A stretch of 64,000 nucleotides of DNA, taken from Clostridia bacterium. Its GTDB lineage: Bacteria > Bacillota > Clostridia > Oscillospirales > CAG-272. How positions within the stretch are numbered: the stretch's first letter is position 1; every line of letters starts with the position of its first letter. The DNA lies in NCBI GenBank assembly GCA_017428635.1, contig JAFRQK010000007.1, forward strand, positions 1 to 64,000, written 5' to 3'. Below, piece by piece: positions 1 to 7,677 of this stretch. Position numbers and translations under genes: made by a program. Below the pieces are notes generated by a model. The model ran no database searches, had not been told where the DNA came from, and saw only the letters and a list, made by a program, of their open reading frames with translations.

Positions 1-56
1 CCGGAAACGCAGAATTTTACCGCGGTCACCGTGAACAAACCGCGTTTTACTTGTTT

Positions 57-605
57 GCACTCTTTTTTTCTCTAGAGAAAAAAAGCCTGCGCTGAAAAAA
101 AGAGTCGCTCGGGGGCGGGAGGAGGTTTCGCGTAGGGCTGCAGGAGCAGCCCGGCTCAAACCCTCCCTCCCCCGAAACCGCCCCCTCCCTCCCGTCGCGG
201 GGGAGATTCATTAACTATAACTCCACTTCCGCGCAGTATCGTTTGATATGATCGTTCGCAGGCGAAAAGATCAAGCGACCGATAAAACCGTCGGTATCTG
301 CAACATCCACGAGAAGGATCAGCACTAATCGCCGACACCACCTCGTCTCGCCGAAGGTCTTCGTTTGTCTTCATTGAACGCTGAACGAGAAAAACGAAGA
401 AATAAACATATCCCACTTCGCGACGGTGTTGATAAAAGTGTGGTAATTGTGTCGCGAGGTGGGAGGGGAAGGTCCTTGGGGAGGGAGGTTTGTGAAGGGG
501 CTTGCGGCTTCATGAAAGCCGCAAGCCCCTGAACAGGTCCCTCCCTCGCCCGGACGACTCTTTTTTCGGTGAAGCATTTTTTCTCTAGAGAAAAAAGGGT
601 TCAAT
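57..605. repeat. Inverted pair of hairpin-rich repeat elements in a gene-free region
   Basis: Two similar elements face each other. Copy A runs from about 57 to 210; copy B, read on the minus strand, from about 605 to 440. Each starts with a perfect palindrome centred on TCTAGA with flanking T and A runs (62-85 and 577-596). Then come a GAAAAAAGAGTCG-like segment, a purine-rich GGGAGG stretch, an internal hairpin that differs between copies, and a pyrimidine-rich CCTCCC stretch that can pair with the purine stretch. In copy B the internal hairpin is a perfect 14-base stem (497-510 with 516-529). No convincing coding frame exists in 1-825. It could be a MITE-like element with inverted ends or two independent structured repeats. 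Confidence 0.6.
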
Positions 606-751
606 GCGCGCGGGAGCGCTGACGACACCCTTCGCTTATCTTGGTGGTTAATGTGCTTCGGACGGCCCGCGAGGGGATGAAAGAATAACACCTGCAAATC
701 GAACGGGTTTACGGCGTTTCTAAATAATTCAATAAAATTAGAAATAACGGG

Positions 752-804
752 TTGACAAACGAGAAAAGTTAGTGTATACTCTTGTCAAAGACTAACGAAG
801 TTAG
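752..804 (+). promoter_or_regulatory. SigA-type promoter with overlapping inverted repeats (possible operator)
   Basis: TTGACA at 752-757 and TATACT at 775-780 are 17 bases apart, upstream of the small gene at 826. GTTAG occurs at 768-772, and CTAAC-GAA-GTTAG forms a palindrome at 792-804, so three copies of the same pentamer surround the -10 box. TTGACAA (752-758) and TTGTCAA (782-788) are also inverted copies. This is the arrangement expected of a repressor operator; the repressor is not identified. Confidence 0.65.
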
Positions 805-825
805 AACATAACAGGAGGAAAACAA

Positions 826-1029
826 GTGGACGAAGATTTGTTCCGCATCTGCTTCTCGTGGTACAAGCTCATCAAAAAATATCTGAAGCCGAGTGAACAG
901 GACGAGGCGTTCGACGCGCTGCGGGAGTACCTTGAAAACGGCGTCGACCCGGTCTACAGGGTGCGCAGGTCGCTGCGCTTCCCGATGGCGCTGATAATAG
1001 ATCAGATTGTCGCGCTGCGGGAAGAATAA
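826..1029 (+). CDS. Small hypothetical protein, 67 aa
   Basis: No family is recognised. The frame opens with GTG at 826, preceded by an excellent AGGAGG site at 813-818 and a strong promoter, so it is probably a real gene. The product is soluble-looking and charged, with a predicted helical composition and no signal peptide, membrane segment or cysteine pair (one Cys near the N terminus). It stands alone between the repeat region upstream and a hairpin array downstream (1030-1151). The operator-like repeats around its promoter suggest regulated expression. Function unknown. Confidence 0.6.
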   Translation: MDEDLFRICFSWYKLIKKYLKPSEQDEAFDALREYLENGVDPVYRVRRSLRFPMALIIDQIVALREE

Positions 1030-1151
1030 AACCCCGCCCTTTCGGACGGGGGGATGAATTGGCGGCACAGCCGCCGTGAAATGAAGGCTTCGCCTTCATG
1101 AATTGAGCCCCGCGTTTCAGCGGGGCCCGTGAATTGAACGCTTCGCGTTCA
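1030..1151. repeat. GAATTG-linked hairpin array 1
   Basis: Five short perfect or near-perfect hairpins follow each other with almost nothing between them except a linker resembling (A/G)TGAATT(G). Stems include GGCGGC/GCCGCC, TGAAGGC/GCCTTCA, GCCCCGC/GCGGGGC and TGAACGC/GCGTTCA, most with small TTC-type loops. The stems differ in sequence while the linker is conserved. The array lies between the 3' ends of two converging genes. Related arrays occur at 6496-6895 and 55340-55500. Confidence 0.7.
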
Positions 1152-1727
1152 TTATTCTACGTCATTCGGCTTCGCGCAACCGGGGAGATCGACTTCTCCG
1201 AGGTGCTTCAGCTTGAAGCCGTTCGCCTTGAACTCCTCGTAATTGAACGCTTCCATCTCGTCGTACGCGAGCTTGTGGAACTCGTAGAAGTTCGGCCACC
1301 ACTCGTAGCCCTGACCCATCGACAGACCGAGGTATGCCTCCGCGATCTCGATGCCCATGTTGTGGCCTATCCAGTGACCGCCCATCGCGAGCACGTTGAC
1401 GTTGTTGCCGGTGATCGCGCGCTTGGCGGACATGACCGACTCGACGACGGCCGCGTGGACGTGCGGGCACTTGCTCGCCGCGATGTGGATGCCCATACCG
1501 GTGCCGCAGAAGATCAGCGCGCGCTCGAATTCCCGCTCGGCGATCTTCGCGCCGACCTGCAGGCCGATGCGGTGGAACATCTCAGGATGCGGATCGTCAG
1601 CCGAGCGGACGCCGATATCGGTGATCTTCCAGCCCTTCGCTTCGAGGTGCTTGACTATCGCCTCTTTGAGTTCGAATCCGGCGATATCCGCCGCCACGAG
1701 CAGTTCCTTGTCTTTGATCGTTTTCAT
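1152..1727 (-). CDS. RpiB/LacAB-family sugar-phosphate isomerase
   Basis: 191 aa. The CGTGMG motif with the catalytic-type Cys at residue 74, the AGFELKE N-terminal motif and the later NNVNVLAMG stretch are typical of ribose-5-phosphate isomerase B and the galactose-6-phosphate isomerase LacA/LacB family, which interconvert aldose and ketose phosphates in the cytoplasm. Two differences stand out: the usual DHAGF reads DIAGF, and there is a C-terminal extension of about 45 residues, since RpiB is normally near 145-150 aa. Substrate may therefore not be ribose 5-phosphate. The start at 1727 is set by AAAGGAG eight bases upstream; the longer upstream frame lacks such a site. It is divergent from the FAD oxidoreductase. 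Confidence 0.8.
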   Translation of the reverse strand: MKTIKDKELLVAADIAGFELKEAIVKHLEAKGWKITDIGVRSADDPHPEMFHRIGLQVGAKIAEREFERALIFCGTGMGIHIAASKCPHVHAAVVESVMSAKRAITGNNVNVLAMGGHWIGHNMGIEIAEAYLGLSMGQGYEWWPNFYEFHKLAYDEMEAFNYEEFKANGFKLKHLGEVDLPGCAKPNDVE

Positions 1728-1805
1728 ACCGTTCTCCTTTATGTGAGTAAAAAATAATTTTTTGCAAACTTCGTTTCCGGGGTCCCCGGAGCGGCCCTGC
1801 GCCAC

Positions 1806-1835
1806 TTGACAACGAAAGCGTCCGTATGATAAAAT
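1806..1835 (+). promoter_or_regulatory. Promoter of the FAD oxidoreductase gene
   Basis: TTGACA at 1806-1811 and TAAAAT at 1830-1835 with 18-base spacing. The transcript would carry a leader of about 110 bases with a hairpin near 1889-1906 (CGGAAAA/TTTTCCG) followed by T residues, a possible weak attenuator, before the Shine-Dalgarno at 1943-1947. Confidence 0.6.
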
Positions 1836-1952
1836 AATGACGCTTTGAGGGAATATCCCTTCATCTATTGTACAACAAAAACGGACGGCGGAAAAGTGTT
1901 TTTCCGAAAATTTTTCGCGCCGCGCCGGGGACACCTTTTTACGGAGGAAAAA

Positions 1953-3350
1953 ATGAGAGAAAAAGTTGCGAGTTCCTACGTAGTCGAGCCCGAAAGACGG
2001 ATCCCCGTCATCCACGAGGCGGACGTCTGCGTGGTCGGCGGATCTGCGACCGGCGTTTTCGCCGCGGTCCGCGCGGCGCGTCTCGGCGCGAAGGTCGTCA
2101 TCGTCGAATGTCAGAACAGCTTCGGCGGCGTCGCCACGAACGGCCTCGTCAGCCTTTGGCATACGTTCTACGACGAGGGCAGAAACAAGCAGATCATAGC
2201 GGGCCTGTCCGAGGAAGTCCTCTGCCGTATGTCGGAGATCGATTACAGGCAGGGCCCCGGCTCCTCGCATTTCTTCAACCCGAACGAACTGAAAATAGAG
2301 CTCGACGCCATCCTTAAAGAGGCGGGAGTCAAGATCTATCTGCACACGATGTACGCGGGTCTATCGTGCGACGGCGACAGGATCACGAATATCTTCGTCG
2401 AGAACAAGGACGGCAGAGGCGCGATCAAGGCGAAGTTCTTCATCGACGCGACGGGCGACGGCGACCTTTGCCGCGACCTCGGCGTCGAGTCGTACCTCAA
2501 CCCCAATATCCAGCCGCCCTCCGCGGTCTATATGATGCAGGGGACGAAGGACGACGAGCGCAAGAGAGAATACGGGATCAAGTTCAACGAGGACGTCGTC
2601 CCGCCGATGATCCAGCGTTTCGGCAAAGAATTCGGCCTCGAGCCCGACTGGGGCTGGGACACCTACATACCCGGTATCTACAATATCCATTTCCGCGCGG
2701 ACACTCACGTTTTCGGTCTCAACTGCGCGCACGCGGACGAGCTGACCGAGGCGGAGATCATCGGCCGTGAGAAGATGAGAAAAGTCGTCCGTATGATGAG
2801 AAAATACGGAAACGCCGACGAGGTCTACGCTCTCGTCAATATCTGCTCGTATATCGGCATCCGCGACACGTATCATTTCAAGACGAAACAGCGCGCGGAG
2901 CATATGGATCTGCTCCTCGGCAAGAGATACGACGACGCGATCCTCAACGGAACGTACGATATCGACGTTCATCAGGCGGATTCAGGCATCCAGTTCATGC
3001 GTCTGAACGGCGAGTGCACGACGGAGTACACCGACGGCACCCGCGTCGTCACCAACTGGAGAAAAGACATGGGTCTTCCCACCGACGGCCCGATGCCGAC
3101 TTACTATTCTCTGCCGTTCGGCGTACTGGTTCAGGAGAAGTACGAGAACATCATCGCCGCGGGCAGAATGATCAACGCGACGCAGGAGGCGTTCGGCGCT
3201 CTGCGCGTCATGGTCAACCTCAACCAGATCGGCGAGGCGGCGGGCGTCGCCGCGTATCTCGCGGTCAACGGGAACAAGACGGTGCAGCAGCTCGACGGCG
3301 TCGAAGTCGCGCGTACGCTCTCGAAGGGCGGCTCGGCTAACCTTTGCTGA
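1953..3350 (+). CDS. FAD-dependent oxidoreductase (FAD_oxidored family)
   Basis: 465 aa. An N-terminal Rossmann dinucleotide-binding motif (ADVCVVGGSATGVFAA, residues about 20-35) is followed by an acidic strand end (VVIVE), and a C-terminal segment with ALRVMVNLNQIGEAAG matches the closing FAD-contacting region of the FAD_oxidored (PF12831) group. These flavoproteins of gut bacteria have mostly unassigned substrates. No signal peptide. The start at 1953 is chosen because ACGGAGG lies just upstream; an earlier ATG at 1845 in the same frame would sit at the transcription start of the mapped promoter. An intrinsic terminator follows at once, so the gene is monocistronic. Confidence 0.8.
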   Translation: MREKVASSYVVEPERRIPVIHEADVCVVGGSATGVFAAVRAARLGAKVVIVECQNSFGGVATNGLVSLWHTFYDEGRNKQIIAGLSEEVLCRMSEIDYRQGPGSSHFFNPNELKIELDAILKEAGVKIYLHTMYAGLSCDGDRITNIFVENKDGRGAIKAKFFIDATGDGDLCRDLGVESYLNPNIQPPSAVYMMQGTKDDERKREYGIKFNEDVVPPMIQRFGKEFGLEPDWGWDTYIPGIYNIHFRADTHVFGLNCAHADELTEAEIIGREKMRKVVRMMRKYGNADEVYALVNICSYIGIRDTYHFKTKQRAEHMDLLLGKRYDDAILNGTYDIDVHQADSGIQFMRLNGECTTEYTDGTRVVTNWRKDMGLPTDGPMPTYYSLPFGVLVQEKYENIIAAGRMINATQEAFGALRVMVNLNQIGEAAGVAAYLAVNGNKTVQQLDGVEVARTLSKGGSANLC

Positions 3351-3367
3351 CAGACGAATAACGAAAA

Positions 3368-3400
3368 GGGGGCCTCTGTCAAAAGAGGTCCCCTTTTTTT
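3368..3400 (+). terminator. Intrinsic terminator
   Basis: GC-rich stem GGGGGCCTCT/AGAGGTCCCC with a short loop, followed by seven T residues. It ends the FAD oxidoreductase transcript. Confidence 0.85.
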
Positions 3401-3416
3401 ACTCCTCAAAAAACCG

Positions 3417-3445
3417 TTGATTTTTGAGAAGATATAGTGTATAAT
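3417..3445 (+). promoter_or_regulatory. Promoter of the serine hydrolase leader
   Basis: TTGATT at 3417-3422 and TATAAT at 3440-3445 with 17-base spacing. Transcription would start about 250 bases before the first hydrolase gene. Confidence 0.65.
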
Positions 3446-3701
3446 ACTTCGTGGAATCCGAGAACAGGAGATACACCGATGAACAAGACTTCCGAAAGAT
3501 AACCGAATAAAGGCGCATAAATCAAAGCGGGAGAGGTATATCCTTTTCGGTTTTGTCGCGCCGTTTTGAGTAACTTTCGGACAGTGGAAAACCGCGGGAG
3601 CAGCCACAGACGGGAGCTGCTTTGCCGCGGTATTTTTGCGCCTTTTCAGAAAAACCGCGAAACGGACGGGACGGACAGTAAAATTTTCGGAGGACAATAT
3701 T
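3446..3701 (+). promoter_or_regulatory. Structured leader with tiny ORF and terminator: candidate attenuator
   Basis: The leader contains AGGAG followed by a seven-codon frame (ATG 3479, stop 3500-3502, peptide MNKTSER). TCCGAAAG inside this frame (3491-3498) is complementary to CTTTCGGA at 3574-3581. AAGGCGCA (3510-3517) can pair with TGCGCCTT (3637-3644). Between them is a terminator-like hairpin, CCGCGG 3592-3597 with 3625-3630 plus an inner GCAGC/GCTGC stem, followed by TATTTTT. Translation of the small frame and the alternative pairings could decide read-through into the hydrolase genes. Confidence 0.5.
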
Positions 3702-5096
3702 ATGAATTCAGATAAAAACCTGATAATGGAAAACTTAGCCCGCGAGGCGCACGAAAGAGGCGTCTTCAACGGGATATGGTTATATGCGGAAAACGGGACG
3801 ACCGTGTCGAAGGGCGCGTACGGTTTCCGCGACGCGGAGGACCGGCTGCCGATGACGGAGGACGGCATATTCGAGTTGGCTTCCGTTTCCAAGCAGTTTT
3901 GCGCGGCGGCGATAATGATCCTCGTAAGGGAGGAAAAGCTGTCGCTTGAGGACAAGATCGTGAAATTTTTCCCGGAACTCACGGCGTACCCCGACGTGAC
4001 GGTGCGCCATCTGTTGACCCACACCGGAGGCGTCCCCGATTTTTACGGGCAGACGGATCGCGCGCCGTGGATGGTCGAAACGTGGCTGCGTGAGAAAACG
4101 ATCGCGCCTAACACGATCGCGCTGCGCTTTCTGCTCGAGAGCGGCGAGGGACCGCGCTTCGCTCCGGGGGAGCGGCACGAGTATTCAAACACCGGGTACT
4201 GCCTGCTCGCAGAGATCGCGGAGCGGGTATCGGGCGAGCCGTTCGAGGACCTTTTGAAGACGAGGATCTTCGATCCTGCGGGGATGGCGTCGACCTCCGT
4301 CCGCCACATATACAGGGACGGGATACCGGACGACAGGTACGTCCGCAATCTGGTCCTCGAGGACGGGAAGTACGTACTTCCGATCGATTCGAAGGACGAA
4401 TTCGAGGACGTCGCGACTGACGGCACGAACGGAAACGCCCACGTGTACACCACCGTGTCCGATATGCTCGCGTGGGACCGCGCTCTGCGCGAGGGCAAGG
4501 TGCTGACGCACGCGGAGCAGCGGATCATGTATACGGCCCCGCGGCTCAGCGACGGCTCGCTCTCGGGCGAGTTTCCCGACGAACTTGACGGATACGGCTT
4601 CGGCTGGGGGATCCTCCGGGACGAAAAACTCGGTCTGCTCGTCAACCACAGCGGCGGGATGTCGGGTCTTCAAACGTGGTTCGAGCGCGGCGTCGACGCC
4701 GACAGGGCGTTTGTTCTGGTTAACTCCCGCGACTGCGAAGACGCGAGAGCGCACCTGAGTTTTTTCGAGGGCATGGTCGCAGTCACGAGAGACGGGGAGC
4801 CCGGTCCGATTCAGTCGATCGAGGAGATCGCCGCGGGGGATCCGGACAGATCCCTGTGGCAAAACTTCTGCGGAAAATACGAGTGTCCCGAAGATACCGG
4901 ATTCACCGTTGAGGAGGTCTTCCTCAAAGACGGAGATCTGTGGGCAACGGCGCTCAGCGCGGAGTACGGGCGGATCTCGTTCCGACTCTATCCCCTCGGC
5001 GGGAACAAATTCGGCAGGAAGGGCGGATTCGTCGAGATCGAATTCGGCGACGGCTGCCTGACGGTCGACGAAGTAACAAGCAAAAAGACAAACTGA
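3702..5096 (+). CDS. Beta-lactamase-fold serine hydrolase, copy 1
   Basis: 464 aa. Class C beta-lactamase/penicillin-binding-like fold (PF00144): SVSK with nucleophile Ser61 and Lys64, YSN at 161-163, and HSGG at 316-319 in place of KTG. The HLLTHTGG stretch near 103-110 is also typical. The C-terminal about 90 residues look like the small beta-barrel found after many such hydrolases. There is no signal peptide, so it probably acts in the cytoplasm on an ester or peptide of unknown identity rather than on beta-lactams. The start at 3702 has CGGAGGA upstream. The next gene, 25 bases on, is a close paralogue. Expression probably depends on the structured leader upstream. Confidence 0.85.
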   Translation: MNSDKNLIMENLAREAHERGVFNGIWLYAENGTTVSKGAYGFRDAEDRLPMTEDGIFELASVSKQFCAAAIMILVREEKLSLEDKIVKFFPELTAYPDVTVRHLLTHTGGVPDFYGQTDRAPWMVETWLREKTIAPNTIALRFLLESGEGPRFAPGERHEYSNTGYCLLAEIAERVSGEPFEDLLKTRIFDPAGMASTSVRHIYRDGIPDDRYVRNLVLEDGKYVLPIDSKDEFEDVATDGTNGNAHVYTTVSDMLAWDRALREGKVLTHAEQRIMYTAPRLSDGSLSGEFPDELDGYGFGWGILRDEKLGLLVNHSGGMSGLQTWFERGVDADRAFVLVNSRDCEDARAHLSFFEGMVAVTRDGEPGPIQSIEEIAAGDPDRSLWQNFCGKYECPEDTGFTVEEVFLKDGDLWATALSAEYGRISFRLYPLGGNKFGRKGGFVEIEFGDGCLTVDEVTSKKTN

Positions 5097-5121
5097 AAAC
5101 GACTTAAAAAGGAGACGAAAT

Positions 5122-6495
5122 ATGGAACGAAATACAGTTATAAAAAACATTGCCCGGGAATCGTACGAAAAGGGCAATTTCACGGGGACGTGGCTGTACG
5201 CGGAAAAGGGAGAGATCGTGTCGGTCGGCGCGATCGGATTCCGCGATTCGGACGACACGCTTCCCGTCGGGGAGGACACGATATTTCAGCTTGCGTCCGT
5301 CACAAAGCAGTTCACGGCTGCGGCGGTGATGCTGCTCGTCAGAGAGGGCAAACTGTCGCTTGACGACGACGTCACGAAGTTCTTTCCGGAACTCACCGCA
5401 TATAAGGGCGCGACGGTCCGCCATCTGCTGACGCACACCGGCGGCGTGCCCGACTATTTCGGGGATATGGACTGGTTTGTCAGGATATGGAAAGAAGAGG
5501 GCCGCGTTCCCTCTAATCCCGAGATCGTCCGCTTCCTCTCTGAAACGAAGCTCGGACCGGAATTCGCCCCGGGGGAAGGATTCGAATACTCCAACACCGG
5601 ATACAATCTGCTCGCCGAGATCGTCGAGAGAGTTTCGGGCGTGAAGTTCGAGGATTTTCTGGGCAGAAATATTTTCGAGCCTGCGGGAATGACGTCGACG
5701 CGCGCGTATCACATCCGGAGGGACGGAATCCCGTTTCGTAATTTCGCGCACGGGATGGCGGAAGAGAACGGAAGGTATATCCCCGCGGAGGATACGGAAG
5801 AATACGCCGACGTGACCGCGCTCGACGGGCTCAACGGCGACGACTACGTGTACTCGAACGTGTTCGATATGCTCGCGTGGGACCGCACGCTTCGCGCGGG
5901 GAACGTGCTGACTATCGAGGAACAGAAGTTAATGTACACGCCCGCAAAACTGAATGACGGCAGGACCGCGGGATTCGACGAAGAAGAGGGATACGGCTTC
6001 GGCTGGTGCGCCTCGAACGATCCCGATCACGGACTGATCGTAAGCCACAGCGGCGGGATGCCGGGCGTTTCCACGTGGTTCGAGAGGTTCATCGACGAGG
6101 ACAAAACGGTGGTTATCCTCTCGTCCCGCGAGTGGACGGACTACAGAGCGTGGAACGGACTGTCCTCGGGGATAGGCAAGATCGCGAGAGGGGAAGAGCC
6201 GGATCCCGTTCGGACGGTCGAGGATATCGCGATAAAGGATCCCGACCGATCCCTCTGGGAGAGCTTCTGCGGCAGATACGAGCATCCGGAGGACGCCGAT
6301 TTCATTGTTGACGAGATCACGATGAAGGACGGGGAACTGTGGGCCAAAGCGATCGACGAAGACGACGACGAACTGAGTTTCAAGCTCTACCCGATCGGAG
6401 AGAACAAATTCGGCAGAAAAGGCGGAATGGTCGAGATCGAATTCGGCGACGGCTGCCTGACGGTCGAAGGGATCACGAGAAAGAAGATCGGATAA
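5122..6495 (+). CDS. Beta-lactamase-fold serine hydrolase, copy 2
   Basis: 457 aa, a paralogue of the preceding gene over its whole length, down to the last residues (KFGRKGG and EIEFGDGCLTV occur in both). Motifs: SVTK (Ser59, Lys62), YSN 156-158, HSGG 309-312. A Shine-Dalgarno AAAAAGGAG lies just before the ATG. The pair probably arose by tandem duplication and is co-transcribed. Like copy 1 it lacks a signal peptide. Substrate unknown. Confidence 0.85.
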   Translation: MERNTVIKNIARESYEKGNFTGTWLYAEKGEIVSVGAIGFRDSDDTLPVGEDTIFQLASVTKQFTAAAVMLLVREGKLSLDDDVTKFFPELTAYKGATVRHLLTHTGGVPDYFGDMDWFVRIWKEEGRVPSNPEIVRFLSETKLGPEFAPGEGFEYSNTGYNLLAEIVERVSGVKFEDFLGRNIFEPAGMTSTRAYHIRRDGIPFRNFAHGMAEENGRYIPAEDTEEYADVTALDGLNGDDYVYSNVFDMLAWDRTLRAGNVLTIEEQKLMYTPAKLNDGRTAGFDEEEGYGFGWCASNDPDHGLIVSHSGGMPGVSTWFERFIDEDKTVVILSSREWTDYRAWNGLSSGIGKIARGEEPDPVRTVEDIAIKDPDRSLWESFCGRYEHPEDADFIVDEITMKDGELWAKAIDEDDDELSFKLYPIGENKFGRKGGMVEIEFGDGCLTVEGITRKKIG

Positions 6496-6895
6496 AAAAC
6501 GCGCGCGCATCGCGCGCAATTCACAAAAACGCAGTTTTCAAATCACGAGCCCCGCGATATAATCGCGGGGCTCAATTCATGCGGCGCCTTCGCAATTCAT
6601 TTAATATAAGGTTCGGAGGACCGCGAGTCCTCCCTGCGGTTTTGAACGGACGAACGCTCTCGACGTAAAGATGACCGGAGTCTTCAAATGCGGCTGTAGG
6701 GGCGCCTCTCAGGCGCCCGCGCTCCGGGATCTGCGGCTTCAGGATAAAATTAAACCGTCTCTTTTCAACAGGGATGAATTGCGTCCTTCGGACGCATGAA
6801 TTGACCCCCGCGCTTATCGGCGCCGGGGGTCATGAATTGATTTTCCGCCGTGCGTAAAATCATGAATTGCGCCTTCGGCGCATTATAATTCTTCG
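6496..6895. repeat. GAATTG-linked hairpin array 2
   Basis: Hairpins separated by the same linker as array 1. Near the plus-strand gene end the linker reads CAATTCA(T/C) (about 6516 and 6572-6600); near the minus-strand gene end it reads ATGAATTG (6775-6880). Stems include GAGCCCCGCGA/TCGCGGGGCTC, GCGTCC/GGACGC, GACCCCCG with CGGGGGTC, and GCGCC/GGCGC. In each half the linker reads CAATTCAT in the sense of the gene that ends there. Between the halves (about 6610-6770) is GC-rich sequence without a gene, including a GGGCGCC/GGCGCCC hairpin. Confidence 0.65.
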
Positions 6896-7677
6896 TAATA
6901 CCTCAAATCCGTGCCGATGAACGGAACTTCGGCGAACGCGCGGGGATCGCGGCGGATATGCCAGTCGATATAACTTTCGACGCAGCGGGCGACGAAGACG
7001 TAACCCATCGGGTCGAGGTGCGTGCCCGTGTAAAAGAAGTGCTTGAAATCTTCCGTCTGCTCGGGGAAATATTCGTAAAAGTCGAGCAGATACGTCCTCG
7101 GAAAGATTTTTGTAAACCCTTCGAGCAGATCGCGGGCGGCGCGGCGCATTTCGTTCTCGCCGTCCGGCTCTTTCGGCATCGACATCAGGAAAAACCGCGC
7201 TCTCGGCTGGATTCGGCGCAGACGCGAGATGATCCTGCCGTAGTATCCCGCGAAGTTGTCGGGGTTTTTCTCCGGTTCGTCGGGGTGGACGTCGTCCGTC
7301 GTGCCGATATCCCACTTGCAGTAATACAGATCGTTGACGCCGAGCGCGATGATATACGCCTGGCACGCGAGGGAGGGATCCCAGTATCCCATATCCTCCG
7401 CGAACGAGTTCCAGTATTCCTTCGCGGTCATCCCGCCGCGCGAGAAGTTGCGCACGAGCGCGCCCGTGTCGCGAGCGATATACTGTCCCCACGAGTACTC
7501 GAACATATCATGGTAGCCGCGCTCTCCGCCCGGGCTCATCGACTCGAATTCGCCGGACGACAGAGAGTCGCCGACGCATCCGATCGAGCGGAAGATCGAC
7601 GTGAAGCCGCCGCCCGGAGCGAGACGGTCGAGCGGTTTTTCGGTCGGGTCGAATTTGTACAGATCTTCGGGTCTCAT
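6883..7677 (-). CDS. SGNH/GDSL-family hydrolase, copy 1
   Basis: 264 aa. Block I GDSLS with nucleophile Ser38, block III GVND (113-116) and block V TGTHLDPMG with His220 define an SGNH hydrolase, an esterase or deacetylase fold. There is no signal peptide, so it is probably cytoplasmic. Its ATG overlaps the stop of the upstream paralogue by ATGA, so translation is likely coupled. It is the last gene of a long minus-strand run and is followed by hairpin array 2. Substrate unknown. Confidence 0.82.
   Translation of the reverse strand: MRPEDLYKFDPTEKPLDRLAPGGGFTSIFRSIGCVGDSLSSGEFESMSPGGERGYHDMFEYSWGQYIARDTGALVRNFSRGGMTAKEYWNSFAEDMGYWDPSLACQAYIIALGVNDLYYCKWDIGTTDDVHPDEPEKNPDNFAGYYGRIISRLRRIQPRARFFLMSMPKEPDGENEMRRAARDLLEGFTKIFPRTYLLDFYEYFPEQTEDFKHFFYTGTHLDPMGYVFVARCVESYIDWHIRRDPRAFAEVPFIGTDLRYYEEL

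Noticed and set aside
3702..6495. Beta-lactamase resistance genes
   Set aside because: The fold is right, but there is no signal peptide and KTG is HSGG, so they are more likely cytoplasmic esterases or peptidases.
6496..6895. CRISPR or simple terminator cluster
   Set aside because: The hairpins lack fixed repeat length and spacers, and most lack T runs, so neither label fits.
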